In this document: one piece after another, positions 15,001 through 25,437 of the stretch
Layout of the letters: each line of letters starts with the position of its first letter
Position numbering within the stretch: position 1 is the stretch's first letter
Assembly: GCA_964034945.1 (NCBI GenBank)
Contig: OZ035961.1
Coordinates: forward strand, 47,604,184-47,668,183
DNA: 64,000 nt
Direction: 5' to 3'
Source of the DNA: Chrysopilus asiliformis
Taxonomy: Eukaryota > Arthropoda > Insecta > Diptera > Rhagionidae
The notes under the pieces: generated by a model
The model's input: only the letters and a program-made list of their open reading frames with translations
What the model was told of the DNA's origin: nothing
Databases searched by the model: none
Made by a program: the position numbers and the translations under genes

Positions 15001-18000
15001 ATAAATTTTTAGTAAATAGTAAGAATTAATTTCAAAATATTTTGCAATATAAAATCATAAATATATATATATTTAGATACATCCCCACGATATGTTTTGC
15101 CACGGTTAAAAATTTCGGAGCCATTTTTATGGTACATTCTTAAAGTGCTTGAAACACCATTATCCGTTTCCGTTTTCACAAAAATGGGCGGTATCAAAAT
15201 TATTTGCGAGAATTTTATTAAATGCAACAAAGTGTTATTAAACATGCATCCAGGATTGGTAAGTATTGCTATAACACTAATCACGTAATGTTTAAATTTT
15301 TTTCATCATTAATATCATTATATTGAGATTCCACTTAAGATTAGATATCGCCCTTACTTTCATTGAGAAAACTCGATTATATCATATAACCTTTATTCCG
15401 CCTAACAAAAGGTTATATGATATAATCGAGTTTTTTTTTCAATGAAAGTAAGGGCGATAGATAATCGAAATTTTTTTTTTAATCATTGGACTGAAAAACC
15501 CAAACATAGTTTGAAAATAAAAACACATCCAGCGGTCAAGAAAAAATCGCTTTCATGCCGAAATATAGATTGACGTTGCAAAATATACTCCAATTTTTTT
15601 GTGCTAATTCTCCAATTTTGGTTAACAAAAGTGTGAAAATTCTGTGCTTCGGGAGCACGTGTTTATTGTCATACAAATTTAAAAACTTCTCCAAAAAAAT
15701 CGAAAATCTATTACTTTATTATTTTAAAAGAATTTCTATGCATTCGCTCCAATATATACAGTTAAAAACTTATCTGCTTTTTAAAAAAAAATCGAGGAAA
15801 CCTAATTATGTCGCCACTTAACTGCAATAAATCGATCACAAAATTTGATCATTCATTGGGCGCATTCAGTGTCTCAGTAGTTGTTAAAAAAGCGCTCAGC
15901 TGAGCCGCTCAGCATGCCCTGAACGCACTGCTCAGTGCATGCTGATCGAAAACCATCAACTGTCAAATTGCCTTGAGTTTTAATAAAACGGGATAAAAAT
16001 TTTTGACATTTCGCACCGCTCACTAACAGCGTATTTTAATACCGCTCAGTAAAAAAGCTGAGCCGCTCAGAAAGACCGATTGCATTCAGTAACTGAGCCA
16101 GTGAGCTGCTCAAAAAATTTCTGAGCGGCTCAGTTCACTGAATGCGCCCATTGATACCAAAGAACATAAAGCTTATACAAGACATCGATTCGAAAATGTT
16201 GTTAACGGATTAACCCTTTCAGACCTGAATTATTTCTGGCGGTGAAATAATTTTTTTGATGTGAGATTCTTATGTTAGAGATCAAAAACAGCTTAAATTT
16301 CATTTTTTTTAACATTACTTGTTTGCTTCCGACAAAATATGAAATATTTCTGACAAAAAAGTCAGATAATTGGTTTTTACGGAGTCGCGTAATTAACAAA
16401 AGGCTCATTCAAGGATTTAAACAGTAATTTCAACGTCGGGTAGCTGTAAAAACTAGTTTGAGGAATTGTCCCACTGGTGGGACATCGGGTCTGAAAGGGT
16501 TAAAGGAACTCGTCGTCATAGCTAAGCGGTTATCGAACAGAGAAGAGACGAAAAAATTCTGTGATGTGAAATTCTGTGTAAAGATTTTTTGTGCCCACAT
16601 ATATGTAGGATATTTGACAATTGCCTCCTGGTAATTGTAGCTTTTCTTATGTTTACTTTAATTATTGCTTTTTGTTCATAACAAAATTTATAAGAACGTT
16701 AAAATTTTTTTTTTTAAATCATTCTATACAATGTGTTATTTACAAACATGATTTTCAGTATTAGGTGAAAACTAATAAGTCATTAGCCAAAATTAAAAAA
16801 ATGTGCTGTGCAAAAACGACGTAAGTCGTTTCACACTCCCAAAAAATATAAAATTCTTAGTCGATTTGGTCAAATAGACATTGGTTGTTAGAAATTTGAC
16901 CCGCCAAAAACGTTGTAAATCGAAAGACGCCTGTATAATTTCTATCATTAGACATTTGTAGCTTTGGTATGTCTTCAAATCTGTATAGTTTGTTAAATTT
17001 AACAACAGTTAAGTTTTGAATAGCAAAATTATTAATTTTATTTTTTTTATGGATTCAGATTTCTATTATTATGCATCAAATGACCCGGAACGTAAAAGTC
17101 AAAACCCAAAAAGTATCAAGCAGCAACAATAGCTGTAGTAACATCTTGAAGAAACCTGCATCAGGCACTCCAAAACTACAAGAAGGACTAATAAATTTTG
17201 CTCCATACTGCGCGATATCCTTAGAAAATCCGACAGCGCAACCTGCAGATGTTTTAATTCAAACGCAAAATACTTCGCATAGGCGCACGAGAACGCCAGC
17301 ATGGAGTTATCTTTTTTATCCGAATGAATCTTATGTTGATCTTCATATAACATTGCCAGCGGCAGTATTATTAAGAGAAGTACAGTTACAGCCACATTTA
17401 CCAACTCTAGCGAATTGTCCATCAGCTGTTGCGATTGAGATATCGAGAGATCATGGATTTGATTCTGTTCCATTGGGACCGCCTTTAAGTACTGTGGGTA
17501 TGACTTGCATTCGTCTAACATTTAAAAATCCAGAAATTGCCGCTAACATAGTTATTCGGCTATACAGGTAAGTTTTTGGTTTGGTTTATAACCTGAACAA
17601 AATTCAGGACTTTTGTAAAACAATCAACTATTATTTGTAGATTGTGTGCCACTGTGTGTATGCAAGTGGTTCCCAAAAAATAGGCTTATGTTAACGGTTT
17701 ATTTTAAAGCTATTTTACAATTCTGTATCTTAATATACACTTGAAGTTAAAGTAAGGGTCGGAGTTGGTCTTTTTTGAAATAAGTCCACACCCCTGCTTT
17801 TCAGAAATGAAAAAATCGACTGTATGGAGATGATGCTTTAGTTTTATAATTCGTTATAATGGGACATGCAAAATACCTAATGACATGGAAATTGGGGTCT
17901 AACAATTACGTTATTGTTTACTGTACTCTTCTTTCATCCAAAATAATTGGTTACCTTAAGGCTGATTCTGACTATATAAGTATTTAGTCAAATGGCAAGT

Positions 18001-21000
18001 ATTTAAGTTGCTATTAAGTGGTTTAGTAGCTCAAAAGTGTTCGGGCATAAGTACTTTAGTGCATTGGTTTGTCAAAAAGGAACAGAGTTCAACAAGAAAA
18101 CAAAATCACGATATGTCCATTGCGGAATAAATTATTATAAGCACATTGTTTTGCTTACTTTTTTTTATAGACCTGAGATTTAAAATTCCAAAGCACTCAT
18201 GGTTTAAATATTTACTAACAAACTTTATAGTTGTTTCTTCAACGAAACGACATGCGGGGAAATGAACTTGACTAAACTACAGACGTTCAGATTTGTAAAT
18301 GGCTTGCTTAGTATTTAGTGACTGAAAAATTAGAATAAAATGAATTGAGTTGATTTAGTCGATTCACTAAAAGACTTTACTAAATTGATACTAAATCGGT
18401 ATGTTCACACCAGTTTAGTTACTAAATTACTTGACTAAAATACTTGTGTAGTCTGAACCGGCCTTTAATTATACTCCCCGTCGAGTCATATCGAAATTCG
18501 TGGTACATTAAATTCAATAAAGTTTTACTTTTTCAGAAAAATTATGGTCAATAATTTATGAACTTTTTATAGGCCTAAGGATAGCTCAACCATGGGACTG
18601 ACACAAATATCAATTCTTGGTACGACGGTGTTCAGTGATTTACGTATAACGGGGCATAATGATGGTTCCAATGATGACGATGATTCTATAGCAAAAGCTA
18701 GCCTTTGTTGGATACGTCTATTGGCCCAATGTTTTACTGTGGCAACTTTTAATACGGACAGTGAATTGTCAACAGCTGTTGTGTCTTCGTCAGCAGGATA
18801 TCCCGGTTTTTTGGAGGCTTGCTGCTCACTATTAGACGTTATATCAGTAGGCTCGAATACAGCGTTTCAAAATTTAGAGACAATTTTGTTGAAATTGGGA
18901 ACGCATAATAAACAAATAAGTCTTAAATTAATTCACAATTTGCTTTGGAAAACATTGCCTCAAAGTAAGTTTTTTTTATAAATTAAAAAAAAAATTTTTA
19001 AATTTTTTGCAAACTTTTTAGCATATCGCCTTAGCAATGAATCAGTGTCAGATTTGTTATACAATGTATGTATAACTCCAGACAGCTTTACATCAGATCG
19101 CATATCAGTTTTATTAGATTGGCTACTAAAATTAAAACCAATAGAGGAAAATGATGATGAAAGAGTACAATGTGCGAATCCCCAAAGTGGATTTGTTTCG
19201 TGTATAGCATCAATTCTATGGAAAGTGAAATCTGATAAACTAGTTTCTAACATATCAGAGCAAATAACTGACAATATATTTTCATCATGCCTTCACTGGA
19301 GTTTAAAGTTGAATAGTAAAGAACCATTAAAAAAATCTTTTGACTCGTTACTTTGTACCCTATGCTATATAAGACCAGAATTATTTACAAAGTTACTAGA
19401 ACATTTAGAATTGATAAATGCTGATGCAAGAATTGAATTTGAACAAAAAGGTTACTATAATTCAAGTAATGATAATCTAAATAATGAATGTTTATATGAA
19501 AAAGCGGAAGATCGCGAAACCTGTGTAAAAATTGTCACAAATATAGCTTTGAACTCATCCCACCTAACAACTTTGGCTACTGTATGTCAATCAACTTCAG
19601 CTATTCGTCAATTGGTCGGTTCAGGGTTGCCTAGCCTTTTAGTAATTGCAATTTTAGAATTTTGTTGCAATACATCGCCAGATATCCGAAATTTTGTTAT
19701 AAATCAAGAGAATTTGTCGTCAATTATTAAGAGCTTTATAGCTAATGATAAATCGCAAGATACCAGTGGAATAAATGCTTTTGTAAAACCGTCGGTGGTT
19801 AATATAGATTTTGTAAGCCGAATTTTAAATTTTTTTGCTGAAACTTGCTCTGAGGGATATATGAGAGACTGGCTAGGATCGGCCAAAGGATCATTGTTTT
19901 GGAGGCCATTACTAGAATTGCTTTGTAATTATCGTCCTTGGGAAGAAATCGATGAATTACGCAATCAGCAATCTTTTTCGAACTTGGAACAAACAACAAT
20001 ACAATTTTTATCCAAAGTGACAACTTGTCATCCAAAAAATCAAGAAAATTTAATGACCATACTAATATCAGTAATTAAGAAGTCAAATACTTCGAAATTT
20101 GTTAGAAAAACAATTATTTCGGGTTTTACTCGTCATTTAATTCTTGAACTTCTGTTAGAGAGTGAACGTATATTAGTTTCTGTATATAGTGAAACACCAT
20201 TGCAACGGAGGGAACCTCATATGTATGCCAATAATACTCATCCTTCCAAACGATCATCTTCAAATCATTTGTTATTTTGCTTAAGCACACTTACCAAGTG
20301 CCAAGAAATACTGCAAAATTGTGTTTCAGGTTCAGTTTTTATACATAACAATTCTTTTTTTTGTAATAATTGGAAAACATTTTAGTTTTTAGCAACATTA
20401 TACCACGTTCGGGTTCAGTTGATGAAAGCAATGGTCCGAATTTTAATTCATCTGTATATTCTCAGGTGAATGATAATCAAAGAGATTTATATGAAATGGA
20501 TTTAGCGCTGACTGGACATGGAATGGAGTTTCTGAGTGTTGTAGCAGGTGTAACTGCTAAAGATAAGCGCTTGAAAGAAGTTAAAAATAAGGCTGCTGCT
20601 TTAAAAGAACGTGATATTTTCCAGAAATTTACCAGTAAGTGTTTTTGTAAACAGGGTATCCATGCAACCTCGTAAACAGTGTAAACCGGGCAAGTTTACA
20701 GCCTTGTAAATGAACTGTCAAAATTTGTATGGAAAATCTTTGACGCAACCCTCGCACCTGGTAATTGCAATTTCTAACTGAATTTCTGCATTTTGAACTT
20801 CTAATTTTGTGGTTGCTGGTAATTTTGTGGCTGCCGAACAGCTGATCGAAGCAAACAAATTATTTGTATAATGAAATACAATTGTGTTTTGTTGCGTTCA
20901 TGAAACACTCCGCGTAAAAATATGCAGATCAATAAACTTATCTCGTTGCATGAATACTCTTAAGAACTTTTTTTTTATTGGCGAAATTTGGTTTTTAATA

Positions 21001-24000
21001 CAAATTTTTATTTTATTCTGATGATTACAGAATTGCGTAATGAGGAATCGCAAATCTCCCTAAATATGATAAGTTATTTCGAGTTGATTCATCCCGAATG
21101 TCCGGATATTATTCTTATGGGTGAAAATACAATTTCACAAATCTTGTCTGTTTTGCAAAGTAAAGGCATATCATTATCTGCGCCATGCATTTCATTACAT
21201 TTGGTAATATACATATTTTACTATTAAATCTGAAATATAGTATCATAAGATGATTTTAGGTTCGTTCCAATGTATCAAACCATGAAAATTGTGATGAGGT
21301 TGTTCGAAATTCCGTTACCGTAGATCCGATGCTATCGCCTTTGCAGAGATTTTCGAATCGAGGCGGTTTATCGCTACTGGCTCAATATTTACCAACGGTT
21401 TATCCGAAAAATTCAAAATCTATGATGTCAAACTCGACAAAGCAGAAAAATGCATCAGTTAGTGAATGGGTAAAAGTGGAACAGAATGAAGAAATCTACG
21501 AGGACTTGGAAGATGTGATTCATGATACGTCTTTAAATATTCCAACTATATCTTCCGTGCCACAGCATTCATTAACAGCATTTGGATTATTTTTACGCTT
21601 ACCATCTTATTCTGAGGTGTTACTACAAGATAAATTACGAGCGCAATGTCTATTACGTCTTGTTTTGGGAGTAACAGGAGACAGTGAAGGAAGTAAGTAA
21701 TTATTTTGAATGGTGATGTTTTTTATGTTTTTAACTCTCGTGTATTTGTTTAGATAATATATATAGCTTATCTGTGGCCCCGTCACTACCTACTTTGCCA
21801 TTTGAGGTATTTAGACAGCTTCTGGATACTGCTTCGCTTACAACAAGTGATGGAATTTTGCTGCGGCAAATGGTTATTGAAGTTGGTGCAATGAATTTAG
21901 TGCTTAATTGTTTGGGAGTTTTAACACATTGCTCACGTTATCAACTGCCCGGATCTCCCAATGAGGTTTGTATTCTAATGTCGCTGTGAAATTGCCCACG
22001 AGAATATTTTTCAGATATTTAATAGTTAGGTGTTCCTCATAAACAAATTTTTTTCTCAATGCGAATATCCAAGTTCGTCCGAATATTCGCGAATACGAAT
22101 ACGAGTGTTCGTAACATCTCTACTTTTGTCCCTATAAAATGTACCATGAAGGAAATATTTGCAATGAACTAATCTTAGCAATACACAACAGCAGTTTCCG
22201 CTTTATTGCATAGCCAATTTGGCAAGAAAAACGCTTCGGGGGACTACTGTAATTGATATTGTTTCTCGCAAATCACTTCTTTCTATGGCAAGCGTTTTGT
22301 TCCCATCTATTTTTGGCATCAAGTTTAGAACATATTACTTTTGCTATTGTTGGGTTTTTTTTAATCAGCTCCACCAATTTATTTGACTGGTTTCTGTGAC
22401 TGACAATTTTACTAATCGAAAATGATACTTTATTAACTTGTTTAATTGTAAAGATTTTTACTTAACCAAATTTTACATTTGACTTTTTGATAAAAGTGCA
22501 AATTATTTTATTCACAATGGTGCAGAATTTTATCAATCAGTGTTCGTAATACCAAAAGATGTTTCAATTGATAAATGTTATCCACATAAAAGGACCATAG
22601 TTTCGTATCGCCATACCTTCAATACTAGTTAATGAACGCCTATATTTAACGTATTCAATAATAACGTATTGAAATGAGACCAATAATTAAATAAACATTA
22701 CATCGATAAATTTAACAAAATCGAATTTCACATATAATTCTTTTTGTTTCAGTTAACGGGTAGTGTGAAATCTTCTTCAGCTATTTCTGATGATCACATA
22801 ATTTCGGATGATAAAAGTCATATTTATTGGGCAAAAGGCACAGGTTTTGGAACAGGATCCACACAACAATCTTGGGATGTAGAACAAGCTTTACTTCGTC
22901 AAAAAAGTGAAGAGGAGCACGTGACTATCCTTTTTCAAGTATAAAATAATATGAATTATTTACATTGATTCATTAATTTTAAATATAAAAAAATCTAAGG
23001 TGCTTTCGAGTTATATAAATCCAGGAGATAAAACATTTATGTCTAGTACTACAAATAGTGACAACCCATTGGACAAGGATCAAATCGCCGTCGACTTTCC
23101 ACCAATTTTCTTAGATCTGTTACAGCAATCGTGTTTAATTCAAGCTCTCAGCTCATATTTACGAAATGATTCAGTTCTTGATATAACTCGACACATTCCA
23201 TTGTATAGATCGGTTTTACAACTTTTACGTGCTCTTGCCTCCACACCTCAGCTTAATGGACTTTTGCAGTATCAAGAGGTATCGCAAACGACATCAATAG
23301 CAACACTTTTAGCAAATATGAAGACCTGTGTCGACACATACGCGCGGAGATTGAAGTAATTATAATTAATTTTACTTTTAATTTTTATATTATTTTCGAA
23401 GTAGTTATAATTAATCAATTTTACTTTAAATCAATATCCTGCAAACGTATTAGAACTTTCTGTACTGAATCGATATCGCATTCCACCGAATATGTCTGGA
23501 AAATTTCAAGTCTCTAACTCAAGTAGTTTTTAAGAAATTTGTACACAGATTGATAGACAGAAATATATTTTTGTATTTTTCTGTCTATCAGTCTGTGTAC
23601 AATACTCGGCAAATGTGGTTCATTAACACAATATTTTTAAGTAGATTTTGAAATAAATACTACCTATTGCAGAGGGTCTCATGAAATGTTCAAAATGCTT
23701 TCATTTATAATTTTTCGTTCCTCTCCCAAGGAGCAATGGAAATCAACAGAAAATGAAAATCACTTTCTAGGGAACGAAATTCGGCTTTTCAATAAAACGC
23801 CCGAATAAAGGGTCGATCAGAGCAGCGTTCAGAGTTTTCTGAGATAATAAAAGAACTCACCCTAGAATGAAGACTGATATCGGGAAATCTACCCTTTTTG
23901 TTATTATTATGGCTACTGTCGCTACATTTTTATATTACGTATAAGAAAGTAAAAAAAACTTAAAATATAACATTTGTATTTGTATTCAGATTAAACAAGA

Positions 24001-25437
24001 AGTCAAACATCAAGGGTCAAGTACAGAAAGTAACAGTACATGCTGACGATGGAGATGATGAGGGATTAGCTCTTTTGATACCAGATATTCAAGCGACATC
24101 ACTGTTAGTACAAACAGCAACACAGGCAAGCAAATCGGATTGTGATGGCAAAGAAAATGAAAGTGCTCTATGTCCTGCTGTTTTGAGTAAATCCATTGAA
24201 CAAAGATATTTGGAAATAATGAAGAAACTGCAGTTCGATTCTTTTGAAATGATAATTGAATGTGACGAGGGCTTTAGATTTGTTGTGTCATATCATTTTG
24301 AAAATAATTTACGGGTGGCAGGGGATCGCGGTCATCCATCTAGGGTTAAAAGGTTAGCCCAAGAAACTGTTACACTTTCAACAAGCCTACCTTTATCATA
24401 TAGTAGTTCAGTATTTGTACGTTGTGATACCGATCGTTTGGATATAATGAAGGTAAACGTTTTTAAAATACTTTCCTTAATTTAATATAATAATAATAAT
24501 GTCCAAAAAGGTACTTATTACTGGGCCAAGTGAAACTCCTTACGCTAATGGTTGTTTCGAATTTGATGTGTACTTTCCTCCTGATTATCCTAATTCGCCA
24601 ATGTTAATAAATTTAGAAACGACCGGTAGGCATTCAGTTAGATTTAATCCTAACCTTTACAATGATGGGAAAGTTTGCTTATCTGTATTAAACACCTGGC
24701 ACGGTCGTCCGGAAGAGAAATGGAATGCTCAAACTTCAAGTTTTTTGCAGGTAATTTTTTCCCCATAAAATTTGAAACAAAATATTTATAAAAATTAATA
24801 CCTTGACAGGTCTTAGTATCTATTCAAAGTCTAATACTAGTACCGGAACCATATTTCAATGAGCCAGGTTTTGAAAGGAGTCGTGGAACTCCTAACGGTA
24901 CGCATTGCTCGCGTGAATATAATAGCAATATCTATCAGGCGTGTGTCCGTTGGGCTATGTTGGAACAAATTCGAAATCCTAGTCCGTGCTTTAAAGAGGT
25001 ATCCATCCAACTATTGCAAGCTTTCCATTAAGATTTCAATAATATATATTTTTTCGAAGGTAATTCACACTCACTTTTGGCTGAAACGTAATGAGATTTG
25101 CGCACAAATCGAAGGATGGATAGACGAACTGAGCAAACCTCAAATCAGCGAAAGAAGTGGACGAACAATTTCATTCAATTCAATGGTGCTGCGTCGACAA
25201 TATCGTCAATTAAAGGACGAATTGGCAAAATTATCAACACCGGACAGTTTAGAAGATTTAGATATCCCTTTTAATACAAATTCAATAGTTCACACGATAA
25301 ATGAATTATCAAATGATGTGATCCATTCCGATTTACAAAATCAGCGGAGTGATGATATTCAAGTTCAAGAAACGCTACCGAAAGAACATAGTCCATCAAA
25401 AAACGAGGAGCATTCTGAAAAGCAAAACATCGATTGA
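1150..25437 (+). CDS. Bruce: Bruce/BIRC6 (Apollon) giant E2/E3 ubiquitin enzyme, C-terminal part, multi-exon
   Basis: This family is a giant membrane-associated inhibitor of apoptosis that ubiquitinates caspases and their antagonists and controls autophagy; the UBC domain near its C-terminus is catalytic. Exons traced by GT-AG and phase: 1150-1385, 1435-1656, 1814-2240, 2310-2570, 2628-2785, 2842-3092, 5148-5244, 5301-5599, 5656-5933, 5979-6214, 8034-8225, 8285-8496, 9803-10299, 10366-10590, 10652-10801, 10859-10970, 12848-12913, 12978-13399, 13454-13691, 13767-13882, 13941-14211, 14284-14504, 14567-14678, 14779-15018, 15077-15258, 17059-17567, 18573-18964, 19022-20329, 20386-20634, 21031-21203, 21260-21692, 21754-21965, 22753-22938, 23000-23355, 24000-24452, 24511-24750, 24810-24998, 25060-25437. 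Recognisable family segments include [30 protein letters not shown] and [12 protein letters not shown]. The BIR domain lies upstream of the window. A single-base frame break sits in the exon at 9803. Confidence 0.92.
3093..5147 (+). other. Bruce intron, about 2 kb, no gene recognised
   Basis: AT-rich intron from GTAAGTG at 3093 to TATTACAG at 5147. Short open frames around 4545-4976 have no recognisable protein content. The stretch about 4840-4920 (GAGATAATAAAAGAAC context) recurs in another Bruce intron at about 23815-23875, so part of this intron is a dispersed repeat. No terminal inverted repeat or splice-worthy exon was found. Confidence 0.6.
5148..6214 (+). CDS. Bruce: Bruce exons: conserved [12 protein letters not shown] segment
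   Basis: Four exons (5148-5244, 5301-5599, 5656-5933, 5979-6214). They start with an acidic/lysine-rich linker ([13 protein letters not shown]) and run into [39 protein letters not shown] and [16 protein letters not shown]. This is one of the best conserved blocks of the BIRC6 family, a predicted jelly-roll-like module. It continues with [12 protein letters not shown] and then a helical segment ([20 protein letters not shown]). The acceptor at 5978 (TTGTCAG) was chosen over the nearer TAAAG because only it keeps the frame ([15 protein letters not shown]). The donor at 6214 is GAG then GTACGT. Confidence 0.88.
6215..8033 (+). other. Bruce intron, about 1.8 kb
   Basis: No exon or terminal-repeat element was recognised. 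It contains an imperfect duplication of about 65-75 bp: the block at about 7359-7425 (GATCGAAAGAAAGAAAAGAA and GTAGTTGAGCGGCA) recurs with changes at about 7424-7490. Purine-rich GAAAG tracts sit inside it. A run of near-identical TTTAATATTA words sits at 6405-6460. The rest is unremarkable AT-rich DNA. Confidence 0.5.
8034..8496 (+). CDS. Bruce: Bruce exons: helical segment before the FPQDR junction
   Basis: Two exons, 8034-8225 and 8285-8496, read [20 protein letters not shown] and then [20 protein letters not shown] up to NTKIFPQDR. Both are leucine-rich and helical, consistent with the long alpha-solenoid of BIRC6. The last codon is split as AG then G across the intron to 9803 and reads through as [14 protein letters not shown], a family hallmark. 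Donors: TTTAAG then GTACAA, and GATAG then GTAAAG. Confidence 0.85.
8553..8694. mobile_element. Short inverted-repeat element in Bruce intron
   Basis: The ends read AGGCCAGAGCGAAAA on the left and, on the other strand, AGGCCGGAGTGAAAA on the right. The flanks share TGCGTAT on both sides, a possible 7-bp target duplication, although the left flank is itself a local repeat of this word. Size about 140 bp, no coding capacity. Confidence 0.5.
8778..9001. mobile_element. Tc1/mariner-type MITE with TA target duplication
   Basis: Inverted ends of about 27 bp: the left reads TAGTGTGTTAAGAAAGTTTC and the right, on the other strand, CACTGTGTTAAAAAAGTTTC; both continue GCACCATT. TA flanks both ends (8776-8777 and 9002-9003), as expected for Tc1/mariner insertion. 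The 224-bp interior has no coding capacity. It sits in the Bruce intron 8497-9802. Confidence 0.7.
9803..10970 (+). CDS. Bruce: Bruce exons: [12 protein letters not shown] block, with an internal frame break
   Basis: Four exons (9803-10299, 10366-10590, 10652-10801, 10859-10970). The first begins [20 protein letters not shown], followed by [16 protein letters not shown]. Within it, frame +1 runs to a TAG at 10083-10085. The next frame carries [20 protein letters not shown] with no acceptor between. The switch falls at an A8 run (10044-10051), where one base fewer would keep the exon open. The third exon reads [20 protein letters not shown], a strong family match, and the fourth is an acidic linker ([12 protein letters not shown]). 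Confidence 0.82.
10971..12847 (+). other. Bruce intron, about 1.9 kb, repeat-derived stretches
   Basis: No host exon was recognised. The segment about 11290-11510 is shared, in opposite orientation, with about 31880-32060 in the last intron of the other gene; both have a GTAGATTTTGTATAAGAAAG word and an AAAGGCAAAAATGTAGA word in matching order. Around 11535-11930 are decayed ends of a pogo-like element (ACTCCACTATACGCG, then CGGGGGTTTACTGTA written GGGGGTTTACTGTA). At about 12012-12130 is a GGAGT/ACTCC-rich fragment with GGTTGTGGAGT at its start. The open frames at 12241-12670 have no recognisable content. Confidence 0.5.
12848..15258 (+). CDS. Bruce: Bruce exons: [18 protein letters not shown] block
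   Basis: Nine exons in phase: 12848-12913, 12978-13399, 13454-13691, 13767-13882, 13941-14211, 14284-14504, 14567-14678, 14779-15018, 15077-15258. Key segments are [58 protein letters not shown] followed by [20 protein letters not shown], and a serine/acid-rich linker ([20 protein letters not shown]). The last part reads [20 protein letters not shown]. Introns are mostly 60-110 bp, typical of compact insect introns. The acceptor at 12977 follows a 64-bp intron with a short palindrome (GAATTCATTAATATAATATT side). Confidence 0.87.
15346..15462. repeat. Long near-perfect hairpin in Bruce intron
   Basis: The arm at about 15346-15396 (TATCGCCCTTACTTTCATTG, then ACTCGATTATATCATATAAC) is repeated in reverse complement at about 15407-15462, with a loop of about 10 bases. 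The main difference is a longer T run in the right arm. The arms are about 50 bp, so transcription through the Bruce intron would give a 117-nt hairpin. It is either a palindromic MITE or a hairpin-RNA locus. Confidence 0.75.
15858..16149. mobile_element. GGGCGC-ended MITE with 3-bp ATT duplication
   Basis: The left end is GGGCGCATTCAGTG and the right end is its exact reverse complement; ATT flanks both sides (15855-15857 and 16150-16152). The interior repeats CTCAGC/GCTGAG words many times (GAGCCGCTCAG at several places), so it is strongly self-complementary. There is no coding capacity. Its end type and 3-bp duplication resemble the element at 39555-39815. Confidence 0.7.
16214..16499. mobile_element. 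piggyBac-type MITE (TTAA target site)
   Basis: The ends read CCCTTTCAGACC on the left and GGTCTGAAAGGG on the right, with TTAA flanking both sides (16210-16213 and 16500-16503). TTAA duplication plus CCC/GGG ends is diagnostic for the piggyBac superfamily. The 286-bp interior is non-coding and includes a small palindrome GTCCCACTGGTGGGAC near 16469-16484. Confidence 0.8.
17059..17567 (+). CDS. Bruce: Bruce exon: [11 protein letters not shown] / [11 protein letters not shown] module
   Basis: A single 509-bp exon with phase-correct ends (acceptor GATTCAG, donor ACAG then GTAAGT). After a serine/lysine-rich start ([16 protein letters not shown]) it carries [40 protein letters not shown] and [20 protein letters not shown]. 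This is a strongly conserved BIRC6 block that looks like a beta-sandwich. The final split codon gives [20 protein letters not shown] on joining to 18573. Confidence 0.92.
17959..18464. mobile_element. Harbinger-type MITE with TTA duplication
   Basis: The left end is AGGCTGATTCTGACTATATA and the right end, on the other strand, AGGCCGGTTCAGACTACACA; both continue AAGTATTT(T)AGTCAA. TTA flanks both sides (17956-17958 and 18465-18467), as in PIF/Harbinger elements. The 506-bp interior is rich in TTTAGTCA/TGACTAAA words and has no transposase. Confidence 0.65.
18573..20634 (+). CDS. Bruce: Bruce exons: long alpha-helical segment
   Basis: Three exons: 18573-18964, 19022-20329 (the largest exon in the window, 1,308 bp) and 20386-20634. 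The first reads [20 protein letters not shown] and later [19 protein letters not shown]. The second reads [20 protein letters not shown] and [20 protein letters not shown]. The third reads [20 protein letters not shown] and ends with a charged helix ([19 protein letters not shown]). At 20386 the first of two AGs was chosen because it gives the correct phase ([15 protein letters not shown]); the second, six bases on, breaks the frame. Confidence 0.88.
20655..20965. mobile_element. Possible short inverted-repeat element in Bruce intron
   Basis: GGGTATCCATGCAAC near the left end and GAGTATTCATGCAACG read on the other strand near the right end form an imperfect inverted repeat about 310 bp apart. 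There is no coding content and the target duplication was not resolved. It nearly fills the 20635-21030 intron. Confidence 0.35.
21031..23355 (+). CDS. Bruce: Bruce exons: [12 protein letters not shown] block
   Basis: Five exons: 21031-21203, 21260-21692, 21754-21965, 22753-22938, 23000-23355. Recognisable segments are [18 protein letters not shown], an acidic stretch [56 protein letters not shown] followed by [18 protein letters not shown], and [20 protein letters not shown]. The [20 protein letters not shown] signature is characteristic of BIRC6 and lies a few hundred residues before the UBC domain. The last exon ends in ARRLK with a split codon (AA then A) across a 644-bp intron. Confidence 0.9.
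21966..22752 (+). other. Bruce intron, 787 bp, nothing recognised
   Basis: AT-rich intron between GAG/GTTTGT and TTTGTTTCAG. Around 22080-22105 are repeated ATTCGCGAATACGAATACGA words. No reading frame or terminal repeat was found. Confidence 0.5.
23540..23601. repeat. 62-nt near-perfect hairpin in Bruce intron
   Basis: GTACACAGATTGATAGACAG at 23541 is answered by CTGTCTATCAGTCTGTGTAC at 23581-23600, with a T-rich loop of about 14-16 bases. The stem is about 23 bp with one mismatch. Size and shape are similar to a pre-miRNA hairpin or a mini-MITE end. It lies in the intron 23356-23999. Confidence 0.7.
24000..25437 (+). CDS. Bruce: Bruce UBC (E2 catalytic) domain and C-terminus
   Basis: Four exons: 24000-24452, 24511-24750, 24810-24998, 25060-25437. 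They encode the ubiquitin-conjugating core: [56 protein letters not shown], then [20 protein letters not shown]. The Cys of KVCLS (codon 24676-24678) is the expected thioester-forming residue. It continues [38 protein letters not shown] and [16 protein letters not shown]. The 61-bp intron at 24999-25059 was placed because skipping it gives a stop, whereas splicing gives [20 protein letters not shown]. The tail ends in a charged, low-complexity stretch and TGA at 25435-25437. Confidence 0.95.

Noticed and set aside
15030..15080. (TA)n tracts as origin or regulatory elements
   Set aside because: Short AT microsatellites such as these and those at 41957-41969 and 29100-29125 are common in this AT-rich genome and show no other structure.
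12010..17800. GGTTGTGGAGT (12013) and AGTCCACACCCCTGC (17783) as two ends of one 5.8-kb hAT-like element
   Set aside because: The span includes many Bruce exons. The two are more likely separate fragments of a small repeat with GGGGTGTGGA-type ends.
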